From contig SUWJ01000006.1 in NCBI GenBank assembly GCA_015061545.1, positions 1 through 64,000 of the forward strand: a stretch of 64,000 nucleotides of DNA, read 5' to 3'. Position 1 is the first letter of the stretch. Every line of letters begins with the position of its first letter. The position numbers and the translations under genes are program-made. The notes below the pieces were generated by a model. It was not told where the DNA came from. It made no database searches and was given only the letters and a program-made list of their open reading frames with translations. This stretch comes from Lentisphaerota bacterium (lineage in GTDB: Bacteria > Verrucomicrobiota > Lentisphaeria > Victivallales > Victivallaceae). Shown here piece after piece: positions 35,614-46,496 of the stretch.

Positions 35614-38157
35614 TCATTTATCCGCGTACTTGGCAGCCAGTTTTTTCAATGCTGCCAACTGCTTTTCGGATAAATTCTTACCGTTGTTGAACTGTTCAGC
35701 CAAAGATGTATAGAACGATTTATCGTCGTAGGTACGGCGGCCCTTGCGTTCGGCGGGCGCCCATTCGGTTACATTGGCCAGCATACTGATCAATTTACCG
35801 GCTTCGTCGTGCGCAGCGGAACTGCTCTTTTCTTCCGCCGCCAATTCGTTTTCATCCGGCAGATTCAATGCTGTTGCCACCGCTGCATAGTCGGTAATAT
35901 CATCCCGGTAACGCAGCGCTATTTTGCCCAGGGCTTCCAGCTGTTTATCACTTAAAATCTTGCCTGATTCCGCCTGCTGGCGGAGCGAATCAAAGAACTT
36001 TTTGTCATCATAAGTCCGACCTCGCCGCACCGTGGGTTCAGCAAATTTGACCTGATCGAATGCGGCAAAAAGTTTACTCATCGCCGCCGGATCAACACCA
36101 CGGGAAACGGCTTCGGCATCCTTGATTTTCTTAACTTCCGCCCGTTCAAATGCAGCAGCAAGTTCCTGAGTAAATCCGCCCTCCGCAGCCAGTTTCTGCA
36201 AATCGGGCAGCTGATCGGCATATTGCAGCGCCAGATCCAGCAGCGCATTGAATTGTTTTTCGCTCAGTTTGGATTGTTTAACCAGCTTTCCGGCAATGGA
36301 TTTGAAAAACTTTTTGTCGTCGCGGACAAAACGGCCGGTTTTCTCAGCGGGAGCAAATTCAATATTCTGCATGGCATCGGTCAGTATACTGAGTTTACTG
36401 CCTTCCACCGAACCGAAATCGCGGGCGGCAGCCAACCATTGCTGGAAATTGCCGTAAAACTCTTCCATCATTTCCGTCCACTTGCGTTCGCCGCCTTCTA
36501 CTGCATCCAGCTCACCTTCCATGCGCGAGGTGAATTTTACATCAAAAAGTTCCGGCAGCATCTGCACAAGAAAGTCTGTAACCTTGCAGCCCAACTCCGT
36601 AGGAATCAGCTTATTCTGCAGCCGCGAAGTATATTTGCGGCTCTGGATGGTTTGCAGGATCGTAGCGTAAGTGGACGGCCGTCCGATGCCGTTTTCTTCC
36701 AGTTCCTTGATCAGAGTTGCTTCGGTAAAACGGGGCGGAGGTTCAGTAAACTTCTGCTCTTTCAACGCTTCGATGATCCGGCACGCCTCATTATCTTTGA
36801 GCTTGGCAAGCGCTCCTGAAAGATCAACTGCAGTATTTTCGTCCTCATTTTCCACAGTTTGAGCTGCGCCCATAACCTTCATAAACCCCGGAAACACCAC
36901 GCTGCTGGCGGCCGCTCTGAAATCGTAGCGGCGGGAATCGGCGCCTTCAATATTCACCTGCACGTTCAGCTGGGCAAACTCGGCGCGGGTCATCTGACTT
37001 GCCACAAACCGTTTCCAGATCAGCGAATAGAGTTTATACTGCTGGGCATCCAGGAACTCCTTGACCGATTCAGGCGTGCGGGTAACATCAGTAGGCCGAA
37101 TCGCTTCGTGAGCTTCCTGAGCGCCGTTTTTGCTCTTGAAAAAATTCGGTTTGGCAGGTACAAATTCCGCTCCGTAGTTACTGCGGATAAACTCCGCTGC
37201 GGCACTTCTGGCTTCGGCAGCAATATTTACCGAGTCGGTACGCATATAGGTAATCAAACCGACGGCGCCGCGGCTGCCCAGTTCAATTCCTTCATAAAGG
37301 GACTGCGCCACCCGCATAGTACCCGATGCCGAAAACCGCAACATCTGGTTGGCAGTCTGCTGCAAAGTACTGGTGGTAAAGGGCGGAGGCGCGTTGCGGT
37401 AACGCTTGCTCTTTTCGATATCGCCCACTTTGCAGCTGCGGTGATTCAACACTGCGTCCAACAATTCAGCAGCAGATTTTTCGTCGCCGACCTTGATCGT
37501 TTTACCATCTATTTTTGCAAATTTGGCATAAAACTCCACGCCTGATTCCGACATAAGTTTCAGCTTGAACACCCAGTATTCAACGGGCTTGAACGCTTCG
37601 ATCTCCCGTTCGCGTTCCACGATCAGCCGCAAAGCAACACTCTGCACCCGTCCGGCGCTTGAGCCTTTGGCTACACGGCTCCAGAGCAAAGGACTGATGC
37701 GGTAGCCCACGATCCGGTCCAGAACCCGTCGAGCCTGCTGAGCATCTACCAGATCCATATTTACCGAGCCGTAATTTTCCAGCGCTTTCAAGATGGCGCT
37801 GCGGGTGATTTCGTGAAAAGTCACCCGTTTGAAATCGCCTTTGAAGTCGCTGCCGAGCACCTCCTGCAAATGCCAGGCAATCGCCTCTCCTTCCCGGTCC
37901 GGGTCAGGAGCCAGATAAATTTCGTCGGCATTGCGGGCAGCGGCTTTGAGTTCGCTCACCACTTTGTTGCCGCGGCCCGAAGCCACATACTGCGGAGCAA
38001 AACCATGCTCGATATCCACCCCCAGCTCCCGCTCAGGCAAATCCCGTATATGCCCCATGGAAGCCATAATATTAAAATCGCTCCCCACCATCCGCGTTAT
38101 GGTACGCGCCTTGGTCGGAGATTCCACGATCAAAAGTTTTTTACCTTTTTTCACCAT
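35614..38157 (-). CDS. topA: DNA topoisomerase I with three C-terminal repeats
   Basis: 847 residues, type IA topoisomerase relaxing negative supercoils. Toprim domain at the start (LLIVESPTKARTI, APDPDREGEAIAWHL), active-site Tyr in GLITYMRTDS (near 310), and FTEATLIKELEENGIGRPSTYA. The usual C-terminal zinc fingers are absent (no Cys in the tail). Instead three related blocks of about 50 residues occur (near 600, 702 and 797), each with a DDKxF core and a SxKQ-x-xAL ending. AGGTGA sets the start. Confidence 0.95.
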   Translation of the reverse strand: MVKKGKKLLIVESPTKARTITRMVGSDFNIMASMGHIRDLPERELGVDIEHGFAPQYVASGRGNKVVSELKAAARNADEIYLAPDPDREGEAIAWHLQEVLGSDFKGDFKRVTFHEITRSAILKALENYGSVNMDLVDAQQARRVLDRIVGYRISPLLWSRVAKGSSAGRVQSVALRLIVEREREIEAFKPVEYWVFKLKLMSESGVEFYAKFAKIDGKTIKVGDEKSAAELLDAVLNHRSCKVGDIEKSKRYRNAPPPFTTSTLQQTANQMLRFSASGTMRVAQSLYEGIELGSRGAVGLITYMRTDSVNIAAEARSAAAEFIRSNYGAEFVPAKPNFFKSKNGAQEAHEAIRPTDVTRTPESVKEFLDAQQYKLYSLIWKRFVASQMTRAEFAQLNVQVNIEGADSRRYDFRAAASSVVFPGFMKVMGAAQTVENEDENTAVDLSGALAKLKDNEACRIIEALKEQKFTEPPPRFTEATLIKELEENGIGRPSTYATILQTIQSRKYTSRLQNKLIPTELGCKVTDFLVQMLPELFDVKFTSRMEGELDAVEGGERKWTEMMEEFYGNFQQWLAAARDFGSVEGSKLSILTDAMQNIEFAPAEKTGRFVRDDKKFFKSIAGKLVKQSKLSEKQFNALLDLALQYADQLPDLQKLAAEGGFTQELAAAFERAEVKKIKDAEAVSRGVDPAAMSKLFAAFDQVKFAEPTVRRGRTYDDKKFFDSLRQQAESGKILSDKQLEALGKIALRYRDDITDYAAVATALNLPDENELAAEEKSSSAAHDEAGKLISMLANVTEWAPAERKGRRTYDDKSFYTSLAEQFNNGKNLSEKQLAALKKLAAKYADK

Positions 38158-38301
38158 ATATCACCTGAATATTGCAATTCTTGATTTTTCTCGCATACAT
38201 ATATATAAAATACCTTAACGCCCAAACCGGGGGTTTGTCAAATAAAAATACAAAAAAATTGCACTTTTTATGAAAAAAAGGAGTTTTTAAGCCGTCCGCC
38301 C

Positions 38302-38330
38302 TTGAAATTGCCCCGTTTGGTGACTATAGT
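38302..38330 (+). promoter_or_regulatory. Putative gnd promoter
   Basis: TTGAAA (38302-38307), 17-base spacer, TATAGT (38325-38330). Close to the sigma-70 consensus. Confidence 0.6.
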
Positions 38331-38342
38331 AATAACCGTTGA

Positions 38343-38356
38343 TTGTGTAAACACAA
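38343..38356. promoter_or_regulatory. Candidate operator just downstream of the gnd promoter
   Basis: TTGTGT, AA, ACACAA: 6-base inverted arms centred about 12 bases after the predicted transcription start, where a repressor would block transcription. The arms resemble Rex half-sites but the spacing is shorter. Identity of the regulator unknown. Confidence 0.35.
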
Positions 38357-38406
38357 CTTTAATTTGGATAACCAACAAAACAAAAAAAGAAAGGATTGGT
38401 TCCAAT

Positions 38407-39864
<1,458 letters not shown>

Positions 39865-39893
39865 GCTGCTGCGTTCAGGAGTTTTCAGGCGGG

Positions 39894-40709
39894 ATGTCAG
39901 AAAAGATGAAAAATGTATTCAGAAAGCTGTTTGATTCAACGGCAATACTCTGTTTTATATTGATCATGGCAGGATGCGCAACGGAACGTCCTGCCGACAT
40001 CTCGCTTGATGAACTCAAATCGCAAATGGCGCAAGCTATGGATCCCGCCGGTGAATATCGGCGGGCGAGCGCCTATTATCAACGGCAGAATATTACTGAA
40101 AGCGGATTTTTCTCGACCAGTCATCAGCTGCTGGAAGTGCGTTTTCAGCGTCCGGATAAATTCAAATTAAGCTACTATCATAAAAACAAAGTCGCTACCG
40201 AAATCATCAGCAGCGGCGATCAGGCGTGGCTGGTGGATCACCGCCACGGCAAAGTAACTGCCATCAGCGGCGAAGCCCATGATAAACTCAAACTCATGCA
40301 GGCGCTGGGGCATCCTGATACCGATTACGGCAAACTCTTCAGCAATATAACCTTGTCCATGCTGCAGCTGGAGGATGACCGCTGGTATTACAAAATGATC
40401 TGTCAACCGATACTTACGGGTTCCAACCCGATTATTGTGTATGTGGATAAAGCAACCATGCTGCCTAAACGCATGGAAATAACGATCAATACTCCTCAGG
40501 GCAAAATCACTTCGGTAAGCGATGTGGAGCAATATCAGAAGTTCGGCACGCTTAACATACCTGTATTGACCAGGGTCAAAGACGGCTCGCGGGAATATAC
40601 CACGCGGGTGGTGGGCTATCAGCTTAACGCGGCTTTTCTGCCCGAAGAATTTAATTTGCCCGAATTTGATCCGGTGCTGCTGGAAAACACCCGTCAGAGC
40701 CGTCGGTAA
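39894..40709 (+). CDS. LolA/LolB-like lipoprotein
   Basis: About 271 residues with a lipobox (FILIMAGC, Cys near 24), thus a lipoprotein. The body is a beta-rich fold with segments like FQRPDKFKLSYYH and TMLPKRMEI that recall the LolA/outer-membrane lipoprotein-sorting fold that shields lipid chains; this link is tentative. The start is 39894 (AGGAG upstream) or 39906. It follows gnd by about 30 bases and may be read with it. Function unknown. Confidence 0.65.
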   Translation: MSEKMKNVFRKLFDSTAILCFILIMAGCATERPADISLDELKSQMAQAMDPAGEYRRASAYYQRQNITESGFFSTSHQLLEVRFQRPDKFKLSYYHKNKVATEIISSGDQAWLVDHRHGKVTAISGEAHDKLKLMQALGHPDTDYGKLFSNITLSMLQLEDDRWYYKMICQPILTGSNPIIVYVDKATMLPKRMEITINTPQGKITSVSDVEQYQKFGTLNIPVLTRVKDGSREYTTRVVGYQLNAAFLPEEFNLPEFDPVLLENTRQSRR

Positions 40710-40778
40710 GCAAACGGTGCAGACAGGGTGAATAATTGATGCGGCAAATAGTAAACAGCTGTAAAATTCAGAGTCAAG

Positions 40779-42074
40779 ATGCATTTTATCATGGATAAGT
40801 TGCTTGGATTGAGTATCACTGCCCAGCTGAATTTTAAAGATTGGCTGGCAAACGGTGCAATCGTATCCATTTTGACAATAATCTTGCTGATAATATTTGC
40901 CCGATACCTGAAATACCGCAAACTTTACCGCCGGAGCCTCAACAATATTCAACAGCTGGAAGAGCGTATTGCCGAACAGAATGAAATTATCAGCAGCATG
41001 GCGCAAATCGGCAGGATCAGCTATATTTCAAGTTCGCTGGAAAATATGCAGCTTCTGTACAGCAACTTTCCCAACTCAAATTTCAACAACGGCGATTCGG
41101 TAAATCTGCTGCCGGAAGACCGGGAGCGTTTTCTCCGGCAATGCCATATGCTTTTGAGCGGCGAAAAAAACTATTTTCACGACCGCTTCTCTCTGCTGAT
41201 CAACGGCAAGCGCTGTACCCATCTGCGTTCGGGCAGAATTTTCCGTAACCAGCACAGCGGGCAGAAAAAGTTTATACTTACAGTCATGGATGTAACCGAT
41301 TGGGAGCAGCAGAATAACGAAATAGCTTACGCGGAATCGCTGCTTTCAGCGATTTTTGAAAACCTGCCGGGGCCGATTTTTCTTAAAAGTGTATCCAGCG
41401 AGTTCAAATACGAGCGCTGCAACCCTGCCTACAGCGGACTGCTGCAGAAGAATCCTGCCGATCTGGTGGGTAAAAATGACTTTGAGCTTTTTGAACGTCC
41501 GCTTGCCAGCCGCATACGCAATTGCGATCTGGGGGTGGCAAGGACCAGAAATATTGCCGACAACCGCTGGTTTTTCACCACGCCAGACGGCAAGGAACAC
41601 GCCATGCGTTTTATCTCCCGTCTGCTGAAACACTCCGATGGCAGCGAATCAATTCTGGGCTTCGGGGTGGATGTAACCCGTCAGGAACAGATTGCAGGCA
41701 AGCTGCGGCGGCGCAATAAGGAGCTGCGGCTGCTGCTGAGTCAACAGCCCCACGCCTCGATGCTGCTGGATACGGAGTTGAATCTGGTCTGTGCCACCCC
41801 GCCGTTACAGGATATCATTTTGCAGCGGGAACTGGAAAGTACGCCTGTCTGCCGTGAAATTTGCGCTTGCAATATAACCGATAAAGCTGAGTGTGCCGCC
41901 TGCGGTGCGCTGGAACATCATTCAAGATTTATCTGCCGCCGTGCCCGTCTGGGGGAAAATCAACAGTTGTCAATAACTCCGCTGGAAAATGAAACCGGAG
42001 CGGTAATTTATCTGGCGGCAAGCATTATTGACGACAGCGGCGCAAACGACAGCGGCAATGCCAACGAAAGATAA
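40779..42074 (+). CDS. Membrane-anchored PAS sensor with a C-terminal Cys cluster
   Basis: 431 residues. One N-terminal helix (about 27-44), a short coiled coil, then PAS-like regions (about 75-175, 190-305 and 310-420). A typical PAS stretch is FENLPGPIFLKSV with GKNDFELF. No kinase, GGDEF or HTH output is present, so it must act through a partner. The last region holds CREICACNITDKAECAAC, a spacing that could bind a metal or FeS cluster. The next gene begins 7 bases on. The start lacks a strong Shine-Dalgarno; a second ATG is at 40791. Confidence 0.7.
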   Translation: MHFIMDKLLGLSITAQLNFKDWLANGAIVSILTIILLIIFARYLKYRKLYRRSLNNIQQLEERIAEQNEIISSMAQIGRISYISSSLENMQLLYSNFPNSNFNNGDSVNLLPEDRERFLRQCHMLLSGEKNYFHDRFSLLINGKRCTHLRSGRIFRNQHSGQKKFILTVMDVTDWEQQNNEIAYAESLLSAIFENLPGPIFLKSVSSEFKYERCNPAYSGLLQKNPADLVGKNDFELFERPLASRIRNCDLGVARTRNIADNRWFFTTPDGKEHAMRFISRLLKHSDGSESILGFGVDVTRQEQIAGKLRRRNKELRLLLSQQPHASMLLDTELNLVCATPPLQDIILQRELESTPVCREICACNITDKAECAACGALEHHSRFICRRARLGENQQLSITPLENETGAVIYLAASIIDDSGANDSGNANER

Positions 42075-42080
42075 TTACTC

Positions 42081-43370
42081 ATGTTAAAAATTATTTCCAT
42101 ACTTTTAACCGCCGCTGCCGGATTGACTTTTTTGCACGGACAGAATATCCCCGGCAGCAAATATGCCGGATTACTGGATAAACGCCCGGTAAAAATTCCC
42201 GCCAAGCGCCCTGCCCGCACAGGAGAAATGCGGGGGATCTGGGTGGCCACCATTTTTAACATGGATTATCAGCGACCGAAAAATGTGGAGGAATTCAAGA
42301 AATTTTTCAGCAATATGTGCGTCAATCTGAAAAATCACGGCTTCAACGCCATATTTTTTCAGGTACGGCCCGCTAATGACGCATTTTATAAATCAAAACT
42401 CAATCCGTGGTCCCAATTTCTTTCCGGGCGCGAAGGCGTACCGCTACCAGGAGCAAAAAACTTTGATCCGCTGGCATTTATGATCGCCGAAGCCGGGAAA
42501 CACAATTTGGAGTTCCACGCCTGGCTGAATCCGTATCGGGTGACAGGATCGACTAAATTAAGCAAACAAAAATATCTCAACACCTTATCTGCAGGTAATT
42601 TTGCCCGTCAACACCCCGAATTGGTGTTGGAATCGCCCCTGCCGAAGGGTATGCGCCGTCTGGTGCTGAATCCGGGCGAAAAGAAAGCGCGGGATTTTAT
42701 CATAGCAAGCGTTATGGAAATCGTGCAAAATTACAATATCGCCAGCATCCACTTTGACGATTATTTTTACCCCGATAATGCCCCCGCTTCGGTGGATGCG
42801 GCAACTTACAGGCGGAATAATCCGCGAAAACTCCCGCTGGCGGAATGGCGGCGGAACAATGTGACCATGCTAATGAAGGATATTCACGACCAAATTACCG
42901 CCCACAATCGCCGCACAGGGCGGCGGGTACGCTTCGGGATCAGTCCTTTCGGTATATGGCGCAATCGGAAAAATTCACCAAATGGCTCCCTGACTGACGG
43001 CTTGGAGAGTTATTCCGCCCATTACGCTGATACCCGGCTCTGGGTCAGGCAGAATATGATCGACTACATCGTGCCGCAGATCTACTGGCAGTTCGGCCAC
43101 AACAGCGCCGCCTATGCAGCAGTAGCTGACTGGTGGAACGATACAGTGAAAAACAGCCGCGTAGACCTTTATATCGGTCAGGCGGCGTATAAGCTGGGCG
43201 ATCCCGGGTGGAACATCAACGAACTCTACTACCAGATGCTTTACAACCGCAATCTGCCCAATGTACGCGGCTCAATAATTTTCTCCTATCGCAGCATGGC
43301 TGCACCTGCCAACCGCACTATGCAGCAAGGCGGCCGCGATATGCTTAAATCGTTGTGGAAAAAACGCTAA
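42081..43370 (+). CDS. Exported family-10 glycosyl-hydrolase-like protein (GHL10/DigH type)
   Basis: 429 residues with a signal peptide (MLKIISILLTAAAGLTFLHG). The GHL10 barrel begins RGIWVATIFNMD and includes QVRPANDAFYKSKLNPWS, WLNPYRV, SIHFDDYFYP and YIVPQIYWQ. Relatives include E. coli DigH (YddW), a denuded-peptidoglycan glycan hydrolase; so a cell-wall or polysaccharide hydrolase in the periplasm is likely. It is co-transcribed with the PAS gene and ends about 100 bases ahead of the GTPase/ExbD operon. Confidence 0.85.
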   Translation: MLKIISILLTAAAGLTFLHGQNIPGSKYAGLLDKRPVKIPAKRPARTGEMRGIWVATIFNMDYQRPKNVEEFKKFFSNMCVNLKNHGFNAIFFQVRPANDAFYKSKLNPWSQFLSGREGVPLPGAKNFDPLAFMIAEAGKHNLEFHAWLNPYRVTGSTKLSKQKYLNTLSAGNFARQHPELVLESPLPKGMRRLVLNPGEKKARDFIIASVMEIVQNYNIASIHFDDYFYPDNAPASVDAATYRRNNPRKLPLAEWRRNNVTMLMKDIHDQITAHNRRTGRRVRFGISPFGIWRNRKNSPNGSLTDGLESYSAHYADTRLWVRQNMIDYIVPQIYWQFGHNSAAYAAVADWWNDTVKNSRVDLYIGQAAYKLGDPGWNINELYYQMLYNRNLPNVRGSIIFSYRSMAAPANRTMQQGGRDMLKSLWKKR

Positions 43371-43396
43371 AATAAATTTTCTTGCTATAAAAAAAA

Positions 43397-43414
43397 ACTT
43401 GTATATTCAAGTTA
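43397..43414. promoter_or_regulatory. Inverted repeat over the -35 of the nine-gene operon
   Basis: AACTTG, 6-base spacer, CAAGTT. It covers the predicted -35, as a repressor site would. Confidence 0.35.
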
Positions 43415-43428
43415 CAGTATTATATTAT
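43399..43428 (+). promoter_or_regulatory. Putative promoter of the nine-gene envelope operon
   Basis: TTGTAT (43399-43404), 16-base spacer, TATATT (43421-43426) within TATATTAT. Confidence 0.45.
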
Positions 43429-43473
43429 CCGGAATAGGTTATAAAATCAGAAACTTGACGGGGAAGCTGTTTT

Positions 43474-44430
43474 ATGAAAAAATTGTGCGCGATTCTGCTT
43501 TTGCTGATAACGTGGGGGACATGGGCAACAGCAGCCGGCCATGTTTACAGCGACGATGATATCGGCAGAATCATCTACTGCCGCCCCAATAATTTTCTGG
43601 TAATTGATGAAATCAGGCAAACTCATCTGCTCTGTCACACTTACGGCAAAACCAGCAAATACAAGGTCAAATTTGCTGACAGTATACCGACACGTTTCTA
43701 CGAATCAAGCCCTTCTTTGATGATAACCCAGTACGCTTTGCAGGATTATACTGCCAAGCGGCAGAACGGCTTTGCCTCGATGCTGGCAAAGATTTGCGGC
43801 GACCCCAACGGCAGAAGCGAGAAAATCGCCTTGCAGGAAGCAGCGATCAGGAGTTTCGATCAGGCAATGCTCACCATAAAAAAATCCCCTGATTACGCCG
43901 GATATCCTGAAGATCAGCTGGACGCATATATTGCCCAGCTTGACTCCGACCTGCCCGATAAGCAAGTTCAAGCAGCCACAGTGGCGGGCGACTGGCTGCT
44001 GGCAACGGCGCTTTTCCACCGTTTCAGAGAATATATGCTCGCATTGCCGAACAAGCTGAACGCCGCCGAGCTGAAGGCGGTTGTTCAGGAAAAACTCAGC
44101 GAACGGGAAAAGAGTCTGCTGGAGGATTTTTCCAATTATATGAAGCTGGACAACACCCGCCGCAAACTCTTCAGAAAACACTATCCCAACGCCAAAGGTT
44201 TGTGGACCATGTCGCCCCCGGCCACTTATGCGGGACTTTGGAAATTTTACCTTAAAAGCATGAATGCGTTTTTTACCCTGGACGAACTCTCCAAAGTTAC
44301 CGAACCGCAGGATTGGGGCAGCGCCATGCTGGATGTCTTGCTGATGTGCGAAGGTACTCCCGAAGCGGCGGTGCTGGAAAAGGAATTTGACGCGGAAATA
44401 AGAAAACTGGAAAGTTCATCCTCCAGATAA
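43474..44430 (+). CDS. Exported hypothetical protein, first gene of the envelope operon
   Basis: 318 residues with a signal peptide (MKKLCAILLLLITWGTWATAAG). The N-terminal part (about 30-80) is beta-rich and looks like a short small-barrel-type domain; the rest is helical, with several basic/acidic helices (EKLSEREKSLLEDF). No family is recognised. It precedes the GTPase gene by 25 bases and is transcribed first from the promoter at about 43.4 kb. A periplasmic sensor or adaptor role is a guess from position. The start has no strong Shine-Dalgarno but begins a clean signal peptide. Confidence 0.7.
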   Translation: MKKLCAILLLLITWGTWATAAGHVYSDDDIGRIIYCRPNNFLVIDEIRQTHLLCHTYGKTSKYKVKFADSIPTRFYESSPSLMITQYALQDYTAKRQNGFASMLAKICGDPNGRSEKIALQEAAIRSFDQAMLTIKKSPDYAGYPEDQLDAYIAQLDSDLPDKQVQAATVAGDWLLATALFHRFREYMLALPNKLNAAELKAVVQEKLSEREKSLLEDFSNYMKLDNTRRKLFRKHYPNAKGLWTMSPPATYAGLWKFYLKSMNAFFTLDELSKVTEPQDWGSAMLDVLLMCEGTPEAAVLEKEFDAEIRKLESSSSR

Positions 44431-44455
44431 AATAAAATATTGCAGAGATTTTATA

Positions 44456-46471
44456 ATGAAGAATTTTTACATTTTTACCGATGGCAATGTGCGCGGCCCT
44501 TTCCCGCCCGAAACAGTCGCTATGATGCTGGCGGACGGGCGGATCGATATGCAGACCTTGCTCTGTTCGGGCAAAGGTCAGCCCTGGATCAAGGCTGCGG
44601 ATGTAGGAGTCGTTATCGAAGAGCTGGAAAAAATCAAAAATACCGCCCAAGCGCCCAAGCCGACTCAAGTGCTTTATCCGACCAATGCCAATCACCCTGC
44701 TGCGGGAAATCCCCCGTCACCGGAAAGCGTTGCGGAATCCGCCAATACAGCTGCATCTACTCAGTCCCGCAGAGAGGTGGTATTCTACTGTCCCCATTGT
44801 TCGCAAAAGTATTCAGGCAGCGAAAGCTGGCTGGGGCGCGATATAAATTGTATCCGCTGCAGCAAAAGTTTTACTGCCATCGAAAATGCCCCCACCAAGG
44901 CGGATAGAACACCAAGTCAAAGTTCAGCTGCTCAAGCAGCCCAGTCAGTACCCAATGCCAACAGTACAGAAAATAAAGTCAGTTCTGCAACATCGGCGGG
45001 TAAAAACAGTATGGAATTTTTCGATTGGGAAAATTCCACAGGCGAACTTATCTGCCCCCATTGCTGGGTCAAATTCAACAGCGACCAGCTGCTTTACATT
45101 GCCAGCCACCCGGCATTGACCGGGGATCCTGTACTCGGCTCCATGGCGCAAAAGCGTTTTCTGCCGACGATTTTCAATGCCCGCGGTCAGGCGCTGGACG
45201 AAATGTCCCAAGCCACCAACGATCTGGCGTGTCCGCGCTGTCACTTGAAGATCCCGGCTACGATCATCGACGAAAAATCCTGCTATTTTTCGCTGGTTGG
45301 TGCGTCAGGAACGGGTAAATCCTATTATCTGGCAACGCTGCTAAATCAGGTGCGCAAAAACATGAGCAGCGATTTTGCCTGTACGCTGTTGGATGTGGAT
45401 CCGGAAATGAACGCCCTGCTGGATGGCTACGAAGAAACACTGTTCCGCAGTACCCGCCGCAGCGAAGTGGCGGTGCTGCCAAAAACTCAGGCGGCAGGCG
45501 GCGGTCACGTTACGCAGGTAACGCTGAACAATATAAGCGTGAATCTGCCCAAACCGTTTATATACGAGCTTAAACACTTTATAAGCAATCAGACAATAAA
45601 AGACTGCAATATAGTTTTTTACGATAACTCAGGCGAACTTTTTATGCCCGGAGCCGACAACCTTGCCAATCCGGGCACCCGTCATCTGGCGTGTTCAGAC
45701 GGCATAATCTTTCTCTTTGACCCGCTGAACGATGCGGTAATGCGGACTCAATGCGCTCAGGAAGAACCGCAGCTGCAAAGCGATAAGTTTGTTTACGACC
45801 AGCTTAAACTGCTTTCGGAAATGATCAGCCGTATCCGCCGCCACCGCAATTTGAATGTGGAAGAAAAGTGCCAGATCCCGCTGGTGATCGGCGTTTGCAA
45901 ACACGATGCGTGGCAGCATTTGCTCGAACGCGATATCAGCCAACTGCCCGTGCGGCAGAGCTGCGAAGGCGAACTTGCCATGCAATGGGTGCAGAATACA
46001 ATTATGGATGTATCTTTTGAACTGCGGGAATTACTGTTCAAATATGCGCCCGCGCTGGTAAATACGGCGGAAAGTTTCTTTGAAAAGGTCATCTTTATCC
46101 CGTTCAGCAACTTTGGCTGCTTCTCCTCGCCTGCCGATGCCGACGGCGGCTTGGGGGTGATTCCGGAAAAGATCAATCCTTTATGGGTGACCGAGCCGTT
46201 GATGGCATTGCTGGCGGAAAATTCGCTTATTGCCCAAGCGCCGCTGCCGGAAGGCAATATTTCTCCTGCCAATGCTCAAATCGCGGAAGATTTCATTATT
46301 CTGAAACATCCTGAAAACGGGCGGCTGATCCGTCTGCCGTGGAACTATTCCGGGGTGGTAATTACAGTCAACGGCAAACAGTACAAACTGCCGCATCACC
46401 CCAGAAGCAATCAGCAAATTCAGGATAAAGTCACTATGCTGGGCAAAATGAACAACGATCTCTGGAACTGA
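44456..46471 (+). CDS. GYF-zinc ribbon P-loop GTPase (double-GTPase-like)
   Basis: 671 residues, soluble. N-terminal GYF_2 domain (about 1-55, GPFPPETVAMML). A zinc ribbon (CPHC near 112, CIRC near 132), then a second split pair (CPHC near 200, CPRC near 260) flanking an insertion. The P-loop GASGTGKS is near 282-289, a DNSGE switch/Walker B near 390, and VCKHD near 481 matches a TRAFAC G4 (NKxD-like). The layout fits the Pfam double-GTPase family that occurs next to GAP1 proteins, as here. It is predicted to bind GTP and regulate the membrane parts encoded downstream. Confidence 0.75.
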   Translation: MKNFYIFTDGNVRGPFPPETVAMMLADGRIDMQTLLCSGKGQPWIKAADVGVVIEELEKIKNTAQAPKPTQVLYPTNANHPAAGNPPSPESVAESANTAASTQSRREVVFYCPHCSQKYSGSESWLGRDINCIRCSKSFTAIENAPTKADRTPSQSSAAQAAQSVPNANSTENKVSSATSAGKNSMEFFDWENSTGELICPHCWVKFNSDQLLYIASHPALTGDPVLGSMAQKRFLPTIFNARGQALDEMSQATNDLACPRCHLKIPATIIDEKSCYFSLVGASGTGKSYYLATLLNQVRKNMSSDFACTLLDVDPEMNALLDGYEETLFRSTRRSEVAVLPKTQAAGGGHVTQVTLNNISVNLPKPFIYELKHFISNQTIKDCNIVFYDNSGELFMPGADNLANPGTRHLACSDGIIFLFDPLNDAVMRTQCAQEEPQLQSDKFVYDQLKLLSEMISRIRRHRNLNVEEKCQIPLVIGVCKHDAWQHLLERDISQLPVRQSCEGELAMQWVQNTIMDVSFELRELLFKYAPALVNTAESFFEKVIFIPFSNFGCFSSPADADGGLGVIPEKINPLWVTEPLMALLAENSLIAQAPLPEGNISPANAQIAEDFIILKHPENGRLIRLPWNYSGVVITVNGKQYKLPHHPRSNQQIQDKVTMLGKMNNDLWN

Positions 46472-46496
46472 CAAGCCATAAAAATCGGGCGGAACA

